A stretch of DNA of 64,000 nucleotides from Desulfobaccales bacterium (GTDB taxonomy: Bacteria > Desulfobacterota > Desulfobaccia > Desulfobaccales > 0-14-0-80-60-11). The DNA lies in contig JBAZPO010000003.1 of assembly GCA_041648175.1 (NCBI GenBank), forward strand, positions 124,001-188,000. Direction: 5' to 3'. Both the position numbers and the translations under genes were made by a program. Shown piece by piece: positions 41,490 to 50,191 of this stretch (the first letter of the stretch is position 1; each line of letters begins with the position of its first letter). The notes under the pieces were generated by a model. That model worked only from the letters and a program-made list of their open reading frames with translations, searched no databases and was not told where the DNA came from.

Positions 41490-42649
41490 CCCTTGAAGAC
41501 CACGGCCGGTTCCAGCTTCAGGACCTTGCGGACGCTGATCAGGGCGGCGACCACCACAATGAGCAGCACGGCCATGCCGCTCCCCAGCAGTAACTGCCAG
41601 TTGAGGTTCATGGTGAGATCACTGCTGCCCTGGGTTGCGACCGTGAAGACGCCGCAAATGCCGGCCCCGAGGCCGAAGCCCACGAAGCCCACCAGCAGCG
41701 CCTGCAGCAGAATCATTCGCCGCAACATCCGGTCCGTGGTTCCCATGGCCTTGAAGACCCCGAAGTAGCGCAAGTTGTCCAGGGTAAAGTTGTAGAAAAT
41801 CTGCCCGGTGACCGCGGCGCCGACAATAAAGCCGACGAGGACCATGAAGCCAAAGTTAGTGAGAATGCTGGTGTTTTTTATGAAATAGCTCAACGACATC
41901 GACTTAAACTCTTCTGCCGTATAAGCCGCCAGGCCGGTCTGCCGGGTGATGCGGCGGGCCACGGCCTGGGGTGACTCATCGAACTTGGGCTTGACCAGAA
42001 TATAAGAGAGCATCTTGCGTTCGCTCAGGGCGTAGTTCTTGGCCCGGCTGTAGGTGGTATAGATGATAGGTTGAGACTGAAAGGTCGGGGTCCCCCGGGC
42101 GATGCCCACCACCGTGGCCCGCTTGTCGTTCAGCTCCACCACGTCGCCGACCTTGAGGGGAATGGCCTTGCCCCCCAGGGTGGCCGACTGTTTGGCCAAC
42201 CGGCCCTTGGCGCCGGCTTCGTCCACGATGACGCTATCCGGCAGGCACAAATCGGCCAGCCTCCCTTCAAGCATGATTGCGGGCGCGCCGATGAGCGTGG
42301 CGTCATCCAGTCCCAGCAGGATGGAACCCACCAGTTCCCCGTTGTCCAGACGCACCCGCTGACTGCCCTTATAGAGCGGCATGGCCCACTCGACTCCTAT
42401 CACCCCTCGCACCCGATAGAGCTGGGTGTCCTGCAAAGGCTTGGAGTCGTCAATAAACTGTACCTTGGGGTCCATGACCCAGATGTCGGGCAGATTGATA
42501 TCGGAAATGAAGCCGTAGGTGTGACCTAAGATGGAAATCAGAATGCCCGGTTGCTGAATCATGATGAGGGAGGCCAGGGCAATGCCGGTGATGATGCCGA
42601 GATATTTGCCTCGATCACCAAAGAGCATCTTCAAAGCGATGTTAAGCAT
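41483..42649 (-). CDS. ABC exporter permease, DevC/FtsX type
   Basis: 388 residues with one N-terminal membrane helix (about 15-40), a large periplasmic domain (about 45-260) and three C-terminal helices (about 268-295, 315-345, 355-378), the FtsX/MacB-like topology of DevC permeases. The start MLNIALKMLFGDRGKYLGIITG is typical. It should work with an ATPase and a HlyD-type adaptor, but the following ATPase gene is truncated and no adaptor gene lies between it and the tetR gene. The gene itself appears intact, so it may have been recently orphaned or use another ATPase. Confidence 0.82.
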   Translation of the reverse strand: MLNIALKMLFGDRGKYLGIITGIALASLIMIQQPGILISILGHTYGFISDINLPDIWVMDPKVQFIDDSKPLQDTQLYRVRGVIGVEWAMPLYKGSQRVRLDNGELVGSILLGLDDATLIGAPAIMLEGRLADLCLPDSVIVDEAGAKGRLAKQSATLGGKAIPLKVGDVVELNDKRATVVGIARGTPTFQSQPIIYTTYSRAKNYALSERKMLSYILVKPKFDESPQAVARRITRQTGLAAYTAEEFKSMSLSYFIKNTSILTNFGFMVLVGFIVGAAVTGQIFYNFTLDNLRYFGVFKAMGTTDRMLRRMILLQALLVGFVGFGLGAGICGVFTVATQGSSDLTMNLNWQLLLGSGMAVLLIVVVAALISVRKVLKLEPAVVFKGW

Positions 42650-42844
42650 GGAAACTGGCTCCTGTTCTGCGGCGGCGGGTCATAACAGTTAGAGTGCTTA
42701 AAGCAGCTTCCTGATCGGCTGGATGTGACCGGAAATTCCCCAGGGGCGGCGACCGATGCCCCTGGCGGCTCCCAGTTTTGCTGCGACTTTCCCCATCGCT
42801 TGGATGATCCCCAAGAATTCCCCGGCCTTGATTCTCAGCGTGGC

Positions 42845-43516
42845 TCAGTTCCTTTCCTGGTTGGTCTCCGCTTCCGGCGTGAAGCCTTGGCCAAGGCCGG
42901 TTAAGGAAAATCTAATGATATGTTCGACCAACTGGGCCTTGAGCGCGGTATCATATTGCCGGCCTGTTATCCGGCTTATCCCATTCCGAGCGAGATAAAA
43001 ATGGAGCACCAGGGCGAAGATGCTCATAATATTGAGCATTAACTGCTCTTCCGTGAGTTTCTCAGGTAAGAGGGGGCGCATGATTCCCGCCAGTTTGGCA
43101 AAAAACGGTTTCATTGCTTGCTCATGCACCAGGTCAGAGGCCTCCGTGGGACGATCCATCTCCCGGCCCATGAGTTGATGCTGCCTTCGATTCTCTTCAT
43201 CCGAAAACGGTCCCTCCAAGAATGTCTGAGCCAGGCACTTAACCACCACGGTTAATGACAAAGGTTTTTGGTCTTCCAATAACCTCCAGAAATGTTCTTG
43301 CACGCGTCGCGCTCTGGAAATCCAACGCGACCGGAACACCTCCAGGTAGAGATTTTTCTTGGTGCCGAAATAGTAGTTGATGGCAGCCAGGTTGCAGTTG
43401 GCGGCGGTAATGATTTCCCGGACGCTCACGGCGTTATAGCCCTTTTCGGCAAACAGGGCTTCGGCCTCGTCCAACAAACGCTCTCTGGTGCTTGCATCCC
43501 TATCTCTTTGACTCAT
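42845..43516 (-). CDS. TetR/AcrR-family transcriptional regulator
   Basis: 223 residues. The N-terminal helix-turn-helix (about 8-55) reads RERLLDEAEALFAEKGYNAVSVREI followed by NLAAINYYFGTKKNLYLEVF, a standard TetR DNA-binding domain; the C-terminal ligand domain resembles the CecR/YbiH-type used next to DevC/HlyD efflux systems. I prefer ATG 43516 because AGGGA lies six bases upstream, whereas the ATG at 43528 has no ribosome-binding site. It probably represses itself and the exporter downstream; a likely operator lies 20-50 bases upstream. Confidence 0.88.
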   Translation of the reverse strand: MSQRDRDASTRERLLDEAEALFAEKGYNAVSVREIITAANCNLAAINYYFGTKKNLYLEVFRSRWISRARRVQEHFWRLLEDQKPLSLTVVVKCLAQTFLEGPFSDEENRRQHQLMGREMDRPTEASDLVHEQAMKPFFAKLAGIMRPLLPEKLTEEQLMLNIMSIFALVLHFYLARNGISRITGRQYDTALKAQLVEHIIRFSLTGLGQGFTPEAETNQERN

Positions 43517-43538
43517 GGCGTCCCTCATAAAATTATAT

Positions 43539-43563
43539 AAACGTATGTATTATACAAATGTTT
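43539..43563. promoter_or_regulatory. Probable TetR operator
   Basis: A 25-base imperfect palindrome centred on 43551: inner arms TGTAT and ATACA around one T, outer arms AAAC and GTTT. It lies directly upstream of the tetR start in AT-rich promoter sequence. TetR-family repressors usually bind such a site in their own promoter; the assignment is by position and symmetry. Confidence 0.6.
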
Positions 43564-43972
43564 TAATGTCAAGAGGTTTTTAGAAGTCTGATTGATGGAG
43601 CTTGGGCCCTGCAGGATTAAAAAAATCAGCATGGCCTGGCTGGCAGGCTGCTCGCAGTTTCTTAGATCTGATCCAAGCCGGGCTTCAGATTTGATAGAGG
43701 TAATTTTTCGAGGAGGGGCTTAGGGCTAAATTCTTTCCCAGAAATTTGCTCATCCAAGGGGAAAGACCCAGAGCCATAAATTGACGCTAACTGCTATTTT
43801 TGAAAACTTTCTAAGCGAACTTAGCGTCTTCTATATTCAGATTATATTTACACCTAACCAAATTGTAAATTCGGGCCATAGCTGTCAGGTTTAATCTGGT
43901 AGGATGAGTCCCATAACTCTTGGTCATCACAAATTATATGAGGGTCACATACTCTTTAACTATCCTCACTTC
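43564..43972. other. Intergenic region with alternative hairpins
   Basis: 409 bases between the tetR promoter and the end of the response-regulator gene; no gene seen. GACGCTAA (43783-43790) and TTAGCGTC (43821-43828) are perfect inverted arms, and within the same stretch CTAAG-CGAA-CTTAG (43811-43824) can form a tight competing hairpin. Confidence 0.5.
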
Positions 43973-44611
43973 TTACAGATCCACCACCCGGTTCTGAATC
44001 GCGAAGCGCGACAGTTCGGCATTGTTCCGCAGGTTGAGTTTTTTCAGCAGGCGGGCCCGGTAGGTATCCACGGTCTTGGTGCTCAGATTGTAATCTTCAG
44101 CAATCTCCCGGACCGTCTTACCCAGGGCCAGGTGACGGAGGACCTGGATTTCCCGGGTGGAGAGGGAATCCAAGGGAGAGCCGCCCTGGGTTCCGCGAGC
44201 CAGCCGCAGGGCCAGGGCTTCGGCCGCGGCGTCGGTCAGAAAGCGCCCGCCGGCGTGGACTTTGCGGAGGGCTTTCACCAGCAATTCCGGGGCCGAGCGC
44301 TTGGTGATGTAACCCATGGCGCCCGCCTCGATGGCCCGGACCACATACTGCTCTTCCTCGTGCATGGTAAGGATGAGGATGGGCAGTTTCGGGTGGGAGA
44401 GGCGCAGCCGGCTGACAACTTCCAGACCGTCCAGGCCGGGCATGGAAATATCGATGACCGCCACCTCCGGCGAGGTCTCCTGCACCTTGAGAATGGCCTC
44501 CTGGCCGTCGGCGGCTTCGGCCACCACTTCGAAGTCGCCGCAGTCTTCCACAATGCGGCGCAGGCCGGCCCGCACAATATCATGATCATCGGCCAACAGG
44601 ACCCGGATCAT
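43973..44611 (-). CDS. LuxR/NarL-family response regulator
   Basis: 212 residues. Receiver domain (1-120) beginning IRVLLADDHDIVRAGLR, with the phosphoacceptor Asp in AVIDISMPGLDG and the conserved Lys in YITKRSAPELL. A C-terminal LuxR-type helix-turn-helix (about 148-205) reads STREIQVLRHLALGKTVREIAEDYNLSTKTVDTY-like. The start at ATG 44609-44611, with GGAGG 7 bases upstream, is four bases after the kinase stop; the longer open frame upstream overlaps the kinase gene and is not used. It is the partner of the kinase encoded directly upstream. Its target genes are not evident. Confidence 0.93.
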   Translation of the reverse strand: MIRVLLADDHDIVRAGLRRIVEDCGDFEVVAEAADGQEAILKVQETSPEVAVIDISMPGLDGLEVVSRLRLSHPKLPILILTMHEEEQYVVRAIEAGAMGYITKRSAPELLVKALRKVHAGGRFLTDAAAEALALRLARGTQGGSPLDSLSTREIQVLRHLALGKTVREIAEDYNLSTKTVDTYRARLLKKLNLRNNAELSRFAIQNRVVDL

Positions 44612-44615
44612 TGAG

Positions 44616-46298
44616 CTATCCTCCGCTGCCATGGACGGGTAATCTGAAACAGACCTTCGTTCCCTTCCCAGGTTGGGACCGGATCTCCAAGCTGCCGCCC
44701 AGCAGACCGGCGCGCTCCCGCATACCGGCCAGCCCCAGGCACTCCGAGGCCTCAATCTCCTTAAGGTCGAAACCTTGGCCATTGTCAGTCACCGCCAGGG
44801 TCAGAGCGCCTTTTTCGGGCTGGAGACTCACCCTGACCTCGGTGGCCGCGGCGTGGCGGGTGACGTTGGTCAAGGCCTCCTGGGCGATGCGGTACGCAGC
44901 CGTGGCCCCGATACCATCGACTTCGGGCACGTTGCGGTGCTTAAAGATGCAGGTAATCCCGGTACGCTTTTCAAAATCCGTGATAAACCAATCCAGCGCA
45001 TCGAGGAGCCCTAAATCGTCCAAGACTCCAGGGCGCAAGCGGGTGGCCAGGCTCCTGACTTCATCAATAGTTTTATCAATGAGTTGGCACATCGCCAGGG
45101 CACGGTCGCCGGCCTTGGGGTCCTCTCGCCGCAGACGGGCGCTGAGCCACACCGCATCCATACGCAAGGCGGTCAGAACCTGCCCCAGCTCATCGTGCAG
45201 CTCCCTGGCGATGGCTTTGCGCTCCTTCTCCTGGTTGGCCATGATGCTGCCGGAGAGACGCCGTAATTGATCCTGGGCCCTTTTCAGTTCGGTGATGTCC
45301 GTGGCAATCCCGCACAGACCGATGGGGACTTCTTGTTCATCATATATGGGAAATTTAACGGACAGATAGGTGCGCGTGCCGTCCGGTTGCGGGATGACTT
45401 CCTCCACCTGGTAAGACTCCCGGTGGGTGAGTACCCGCAGGTCGGAGGCGCGGAACTGGTCAGCTATCGTCCCGGGAAAGATTTCGTGGTCGGTTTTGCC
45501 GCGAATCTGCTCATTGCGGATGCCGAACACCTCTTCATAGCGGGAATTGACCAGAGTGTAGCGCCCCGCGCGGTCTTTGATATACACCACGGAAGGAGTA
45601 TACCGCAGAATACTGTTAATTTCCTGGGTCCGCTCCCGCACCTGGCGTTCCAGGTCCCGGGAGTGCCGGCTCAACTCTTCCTGGGCATTTTTAAGCGCGG
45701 CCTCCGCCTGCTTGCGCTCCGAAAGGTCCCGGGCCAGACAGACGCTGCCGATGGTGCGGCCTGCATTATCCTTAAGCAAACTGATGGAAATATCCATGGG
45801 GACGATGGCGCCGTCCTTTTTCTGCATGGGGATCTCAAATTCTCTGACGACACCGTCGCGGCGGAGTGTTTGGAGCATGCAGTCCAATTCGGCGGGATCA
45901 GCATAGAGCTCGAAGGCCGTCTTGTCGGCCAATTCCTCCCGGGTGTAGCCATAGATTTCCACCGACCGTCGGTTCCACAGGATGAATTTGCCATGCCGGT
46001 CAACGATGCCGATGGCATCCACCGAGTTGTCAATGACATTTTCGAGGTATTCCGTGGTCCGTTGGAGTTCGGCCTCGGTGCGCTTGCGGTCTTCGATCTC
46101 TTGGGTCAATTGCTGGTTGGCTTTGAGGAGTTCGGTGGTGCGCTCGGCGATGCGGTATTCCAGTTCACCCAGAGCTCGACGCCGGGCCTCTTCGGCGAGC
46201 TTCCGGTAATCCTTAATGATCTCCAATTCGGCGTTGCGCCGCCGCAAGGTGGTCAGCTCTTCAATCAGCTGGGATTTGGTCTTATCGAAGTCGCGCAT
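44616..46298 (-). CDS. PAS-domain sensor histidine kinase (NarX/DegS-type)
   Basis: 560 residues, cytoplasmic, no membrane helices. An N-terminal coiled coil (about 1-75) leads to two PAS domains (about 80-200 and 220-335), then the HisKA_3 dimerisation helix with the phospho-acceptor His368 in ARELHDELGQ, and an ATPase domain with AYRIAQEALTNVTRHA (N box) and VTDNGQGFD (G1 box). This class always pairs with LuxR-type regulators, matching the next gene. Without membrane segments it probably senses an internal cue, such as redox state or a small ligand bound in a PAS pocket. No haem or flavin cysteine could be singled out. Confidence 0.92.
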   Translation of the reverse strand: MRDFDKTKSQLIEELTTLRRRNAELEIIKDYRKLAEEARRRALGELEYRIAERTTELLKANQQLTQEIEDRKRTEAELQRTTEYLENVIDNSVDAIGIVDRHGKFILWNRRSVEIYGYTREELADKTAFELYADPAELDCMLQTLRRDGVVREFEIPMQKKDGAIVPMDISISLLKDNAGRTIGSVCLARDLSERKQAEAALKNAQEELSRHSRDLERQVRERTQEINSILRYTPSVVYIKDRAGRYTLVNSRYEEVFGIRNEQIRGKTDHEIFPGTIADQFRASDLRVLTHRESYQVEEVIPQPDGTRTYLSVKFPIYDEQEVPIGLCGIATDITELKRAQDQLRRLSGSIMANQEKERKAIARELHDELGQVLTALRMDAVWLSARLRREDPKAGDRALAMCQLIDKTIDEVRSLATRLRPGVLDDLGLLDALDWFITDFEKRTGITCIFKHRNVPEVDGIGATAAYRIAQEALTNVTRHAAATEVRVSLQPEKGALTLAVTDNGQGFDLKEIEASECLGLAGMRERAGLLGGSLEIRSQPGKGTKVCFRLPVHGSGG

Positions 46299-46366
46299 CT
46301 TATGTGGGTTTCAACTTCCGGCAGTTCCGGCTTAAAGTAAGGGTTCAAAATTCTTTATATTATATC

Positions 46367-48523
46367 TTATTTGGCGTCGGGCCGGAAGACCGTATCCCAT
46401 GGGGCCGGAGGCGGCGTGGACTGGAAGTGCCGACAGCGCGCCAGAAAGATTTTGGCGGGACCATCTTCGGGGTCCTCTGTCAGGATGGAATCGAAGGCGG
46501 CCTGAGCTTCGGGGAAGCGGCCCTGCCGGTAAAGCTCTAACCCTTGGGCAAAATCCTGGCGCCGCCGGATGACCTCAGGGGCCAACTCTCCCGTGAGGCC
46601 CAGGACCTCGAAGACCCGGACCGCCCGCTCCTTGCCCTTCACCGCCACCAGGTCCAGTTCCCTGAACTCCACTCCGCCGTCACACGCGGCCACAGTAACT
46701 TCACTGGCCATGACATGGGAGCCGTAAAATTTGTTCACGCCTTCCAGGCGGGAAGCCAGGTTGACGGTGTCGCCGATGACCGTGTAGTCGAAGCGCTTCT
46801 CGGAACCCAGATTGCCCACGATGGCATCACCGGTATGCAGGCCAATGCGCATGGCTAGAGGGGGCAGGTTCAGGCTGGCAAACTGGCGGTTCAACTCCTT
46901 CAGGGCCGCCTGCTGCTTGAGCGCGGCCCGGCAGGCGCGCCGGGCCTGGTCCGGCTGGTCCAGAGGCGCGCCCCAGAAGGCCATGATGGCATCCCCTTCG
47001 AACTTATCCACCGTGCCTTCCTCTGCCAGGATGATCTCGGTCATGGAAGACAGGTAATCGTTCAAGAGTCCCACCACGGTTTCGGGGCTGAGGCGTTCTG
47101 AGATGGTGGTAAACCCGGCCAGGTCCGAGAAAAACAGGGTGACCCGGCGACGCTCGCCCCCCAGTTGCAGCTTTTCCGGATGCTCCAGCAAATGGTTGAT
47201 GACGGCATCCGACATATACTGGCCGAACATGCGCCGGATATACAATTTTTGGCGCCCTTCGGTTGCATAACTGAAGGCTGCGGCCAGGGCGAAGCTCAAG
47301 CTCAGGGCGATGCCGGGTAGCACCGGGTCGGCCCACCAGCTAAAATGAAAGGCCGCCACAACCAGGGCCAGGTAACCCAAGGCCAGCACCGCGAACCCGG
47401 CCAGGGTGGCCGCAAGTCCTGAAAACCACAGGACCACCAGGACCATGGCGCTGGAGAGGATAAGGATCCCGGCCCAAAGCAGCCAAGCAGGGACTGGCCG
47501 AAGGAAGTCGCGCCGCAAGAGATTATCCAGCAGGGTGGCGTGCACCTCCACTCCGGGATAAATGGAGGCCACGGGGCAGGCCTTCATATCCAGGAGACCC
47601 GGCGCAGTGAGGCCCACCAGGACCCACTTGCCCGCGAAGGCTTGCGGGGGGTAGACCGGGGGGAGGCCGTGTTGGCGCCGGGACTCCGAGGCGATGACGT
47701 TGGCCGCGGAAAAACGTTTATGGCTGCGGCTCGGGCCCCGGAACTTGAGGAGGAAGAGCCCCTGGGGGTCCACCGGGATGGGGTTCTTGCCCACCAGCAG
47801 GGCGCCGGGAGTAAACCGCATTGCGTCCAGGGTCCCGAAGCGCTGAAATGCCGCGAACCCCAGGGTAGGCAGCCATTTATCCTGAAAGGGCACCACCAGG
47901 GGCACCCGGCGAAAGATCCCGTCCGCATCCGGGCGGGACTCGACATTGCCCAGGGCGGCAGCGGCCTTAAGCAGGGGCGGGATGGGCGTGACCACAGAGC
48001 GATAGCTCGTCTGATCTCGGGGCGGGGGACCGGGGATGGTAAGGCCGGCTTTTTGGAGCAGGTCCGCCTCCGTTGGGTTGGGCGGCTTGGTATCCCGGGA
48101 TAGAAAGAACGGCAGCGCCACGTTACCGGCCGCGGCCGTAGCCTGGGCGAGACGCTGGTCGTCTTCGGGGCCATAAGACGAGGCCTCGGTGTACAGAATG
48201 TCGAAGATCACCGCTTTGGCCCCGGCCCACCGGCAATAATCGATGAGCGGGGCGTAGACCTGCCGGGGCCAGGGCCAGGTAATACCCTGGTTTTTAAAGA
48301 AATCCAGGTCGGGCTGATCCACCGTCACCACCACTACGTCGGGTGAGGCGGCCGGCAAGGGCACCTGACGGAAGAGCGTATCCAAGGTCTTGAGGCGATA
48401 GGGCTGGATGGCCCCGGAAAATTCCAGGATTAAGGACAGCACCAGGACCGCCAGGATAATTGCTCCGGCCGCCAGCCATTTGGCCTGCCGGGAAGCGGTG
48501 GTAAGGGCGAGGTTGCGTCTCAT
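46367..48523 (-). CDS. CHASE2-type membrane adenylate cyclase with C-terminal TPR-like tail
   Basis: 718 residues with the same plan as the cyclase at 5507-7459: N-terminal membrane helix (about 15-35), periplasmic CHASE2 sensor (about 40-320), helices (about 345-420), cyclase domain (about 460-640). Catalytic elements are intact: FSDLAGFTTI, VDKFEGDAIMAFWG, and TVIGDTVNLASRLE with Asn and Arg. Unlike the first one it ends with an extra 70 residues forming a TPR-like helical hairpin (FAQGLELYRQGRFPEAQAAFDSIL), which may recruit a partner. It is followed downstream by the kinase/regulator operon on the same strand, 69 bases away, so joint transcription is possible. Confidence 0.9.
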   Translation of the reverse strand: MRRNLALTTASRQAKWLAAGAIILAVLVLSLILEFSGAIQPYRLKTLDTLFRQVPLPAASPDVVVVTVDQPDLDFFKNQGITWPWPRQVYAPLIDYCRWAGAKAVIFDILYTEASSYGPEDDQRLAQATAAAGNVALPFFLSRDTKPPNPTEADLLQKAGLTIPGPPPRDQTSYRSVVTPIPPLLKAAAALGNVESRPDADGIFRRVPLVVPFQDKWLPTLGFAAFQRFGTLDAMRFTPGALLVGKNPIPVDPQGLFLLKFRGPSRSHKRFSAANVIASESRRQHGLPPVYPPQAFAGKWVLVGLTAPGLLDMKACPVASIYPGVEVHATLLDNLLRRDFLRPVPAWLLWAGILILSSAMVLVVLWFSGLAATLAGFAVLALGYLALVVAAFHFSWWADPVLPGIALSLSFALAAAFSYATEGRQKLYIRRMFGQYMSDAVINHLLEHPEKLQLGGERRRVTLFFSDLAGFTTISERLSPETVVGLLNDYLSSMTEIILAEEGTVDKFEGDAIMAFWGAPLDQPDQARRACRAALKQQAALKELNRQFASLNLPPLAMRIGLHTGDAIVGNLGSEKRFDYTVIGDTVNLASRLEGVNKFYGSHVMASEVTVAACDGGVEFRELDLVAVKGKERAVRVFEVLGLTGELAPEVIRRRQDFAQGLELYRQGRFPEAQAAFDSILTEDPEDGPAKIFLARCRHFQSTPPPAPWDTVFRPDAK

Positions 48524-48563
48524 ATTATTGTTGCGTCATATACATACAGGTTTAGGTGATTAC

Positions 48564-48580
48564 GGTGGGCAATGCCCACC
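48564..48580. repeat. Intergenic hairpin GGTGGGCAATGCCCACC
   Basis: A seven-base stem with an AAT loop, followed by CTAC. It lies between the DUF2156 gene end and the cyclase start and shares the CCCTAC ending of the dispersed family. Confidence 0.7.
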
Positions 48581-48621
48581 CTACATGAAAAGCGGAACGG
48601 ATACCACAATATCCTACTGCC

Positions 48622-49560
48622 TCACGCCAGGCGGATACGATATTTCTCTACCAGGCGGTGGGGGTGGTATGATAATTTCGCCTTTCTCAAGCCCGGCTCC
48701 CCCAGGTCCTGCTCCCGGTTGATGAACGGCACCCCGGCCCAGACCTCGCGGGTGAACTGCTGATTGATGACCGCATAAAGGCTTCGCAACTCGGGGTCGG
48801 CTTTTTCCAAATGGATCACCGCAGTGTCCTGATTCAGCAGTTCGCCACAGGAAAAGGCCTGTACCCGGTCATCGATGAGGATCACCCCGCCCTGAAGGCC
48901 CAAGGCCTGGTAATTGGCCAGAACCGCACCGATGGCTTCCCACTCCCCCATCAGAGACATATCCTCATCACACTTTTTTACCTGGCACCAGCGGGCGCAC
49001 AGGTACAAACAGGCAGAGAGGTATTCCTCCCGAAGGGGTGCATAGCGGTAGCGGTAAGCCCGGCCCAGGCTATTGATGTGGTTGCGCTGGGCATGGTATT
49101 TGCCCCCGGCTAACTCAATAAGATCAGCGGTTGAGTAGACGTAATCGAAATGATCTCGCACCGGCTCCACCACGAAGCCGGGCTGGCCTTCGAGTTCGGC
49201 CGCAAGCTTAGGGTCGGCCCGCTCGATGGCGGGGTTAGCCACTCCGTGTGCATCCCTCAGCCACTCCAAAAGCCGGCGGCAGAGGCCGGCCCGGGGCGGA
49301 GGACCCACGGGCGGCAGGGCCCAGGCTTGGTTATCGGCAGCTAAGCTCACTACCAGAAGTCGGTCCTGATCCAGGGACCACTGGTAGCCATAATGGGACT
49401 GCCACATGAAGCAATTGGTGAAGGTCAGCTCGGAGGTCTCGGGCTGATAGGCCCAGAGGAGGTTGCGGATAATGTCTCGATCTTCCAGGACAAGAGGCTT
49501 GAACCTGGGGAAAGCCGGCGGCGCCGAAGTGGAGTCGCTAGAGGGGGACAATTCTGCCAT
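48622..49560 (-). CDS. DUF2156 protein (MprF C-terminal / GNAT-like)
   Basis: 312 residues matching the soluble DUF2156 family, which shares the double-GNAT fold of the catalytic part of phosphatidylglycerol lysyltransferase (MprF). Typical segments are PLVLEDRDIIRNLLWAY, SELTFTNCFMWQSHY and GGKYHAQRNHINSLGRAY. There is no membrane domain, so if it transfers an aminoacyl or acyl group the acceptor is not necessarily a lipid. Its start overlaps the end of the tungstate ATPase gene by 23 bases, so it is the last gene of that operon; a link to metal uptake is not known for the family. Confidence 0.82.
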   Translation of the reverse strand: MAELSPSSDSTSAPPAFPRFKPLVLEDRDIIRNLLWAYQPETSELTFTNCFMWQSHYGYQWSLDQDRLLVVSLAADNQAWALPPVGPPPRAGLCRRLLEWLRDAHGVANPAIERADPKLAAELEGQPGFVVEPVRDHFDYVYSTADLIELAGGKYHAQRNHINSLGRAYRYRYAPLREEYLSACLYLCARWCQVKKCDEDMSLMGEWEAIGAVLANYQALGLQGGVILIDDRVQAFSCGELLNQDTAVIHLEKADPELRSLYAVINQQFTREVWAGVPFINREQDLGEPGLRKAKLSYHPHRLVEKYRIRLA

Positions 49561-50191
49561 GCTCCATAACCAGTAAGTGATCGCCCAGCCGTCGAGCCTG
49601 AGCGGGATCGTGCGTCACTACTATTATGGTGGATTTTCCCCCAGATTTCATGTCTAACATGATTTGTTCAATAATTTCGGTATTTTTTGGGTCGATATTG
49701 GCAGTGGGCTCATCCAGCCAAAAGACCTCGGGCTCGAGGATCAGGGCACGGGCCAGCCCAAGGCGCTTGGTCTCGCCGCTGGAAAGGTCCGGGCCATTTT
49801 GCCGCCGTTTGTGGAACAGGCCGACGCGCTCTAAAACCACATTAACCCGGGCCTCGACCTCAGAGGCATGCCGACCCCGGATCTTCAAGCCATAAGCCAC
49901 GTTATTGAACACCGAGGTGTTGAAGACCCCGATTTTGGGGAGCAATAAGGTGATCCGGCGGCGTAAGGAGAGATCAGGGGGGAGCAAGACACCCTGGTCA
50001 AGATAGCGCACCTGCCCGGCATCGGGAGGCTCCAGGAGGGCGGCGATCCGCAAAAAGGTGGATTTGCCGCTGCCGTTGGGCCCCAGCAAGGCGTAGGTCC
50101 GGCCAGGGTCAAAAGAGAACGAGCAGTCCCGCAAAATGGCCTGGCCGTGGTAGCTCTTAGAGATGCCGAAGACATCCAGGCTCAATCCCAT
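49538..50191 (-). CDS. tupC: Tungstate/molybdate ABC transporter ATPase (TupC-like)
   Basis: 217 residues, a complete ABC ATPase: Walker A LGPNGSGKSTF, signature DLSSGETKRLGLAR, Walker B VFWLDEPTAN and the switch histidine in VVTHDPAQA. The short length without a C-terminal regulatory domain fits TupC rather than ModC. It overlaps the permease gene by ten bases and works with it and the receptor(s) to import an oxyanion. Assignment to tungstate rests on the neighbouring TupA-type receptor. Confidence 0.87.
   Translation of the reverse strand: MGLSLDVFGISKSYHGQAILRDCSFSFDPGRTYALLGPNGSGKSTFLRIAALLEPPDAGQVRYLDQGVLLPPDLSLRRRITLLLPKIGVFNTSVFNNVAYGLKIRGRHASEVEARVNVVLERVGLFHKRRQNGPDLSSGETKRLGLARALILEPEVFWLDEPTANIDPKNTEIIEQIMLDMKSGGKSTIIVVTHDPAQARRLGDHLLVMEHGRIVPL

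Noticed and set aside
42698..42796. 32-codon minus-strand frame between tetR and the permease gene
   Set aside because: No ribosome-binding site. It could be a remnant of a lost adaptor gene, but no family residue pattern supports that.
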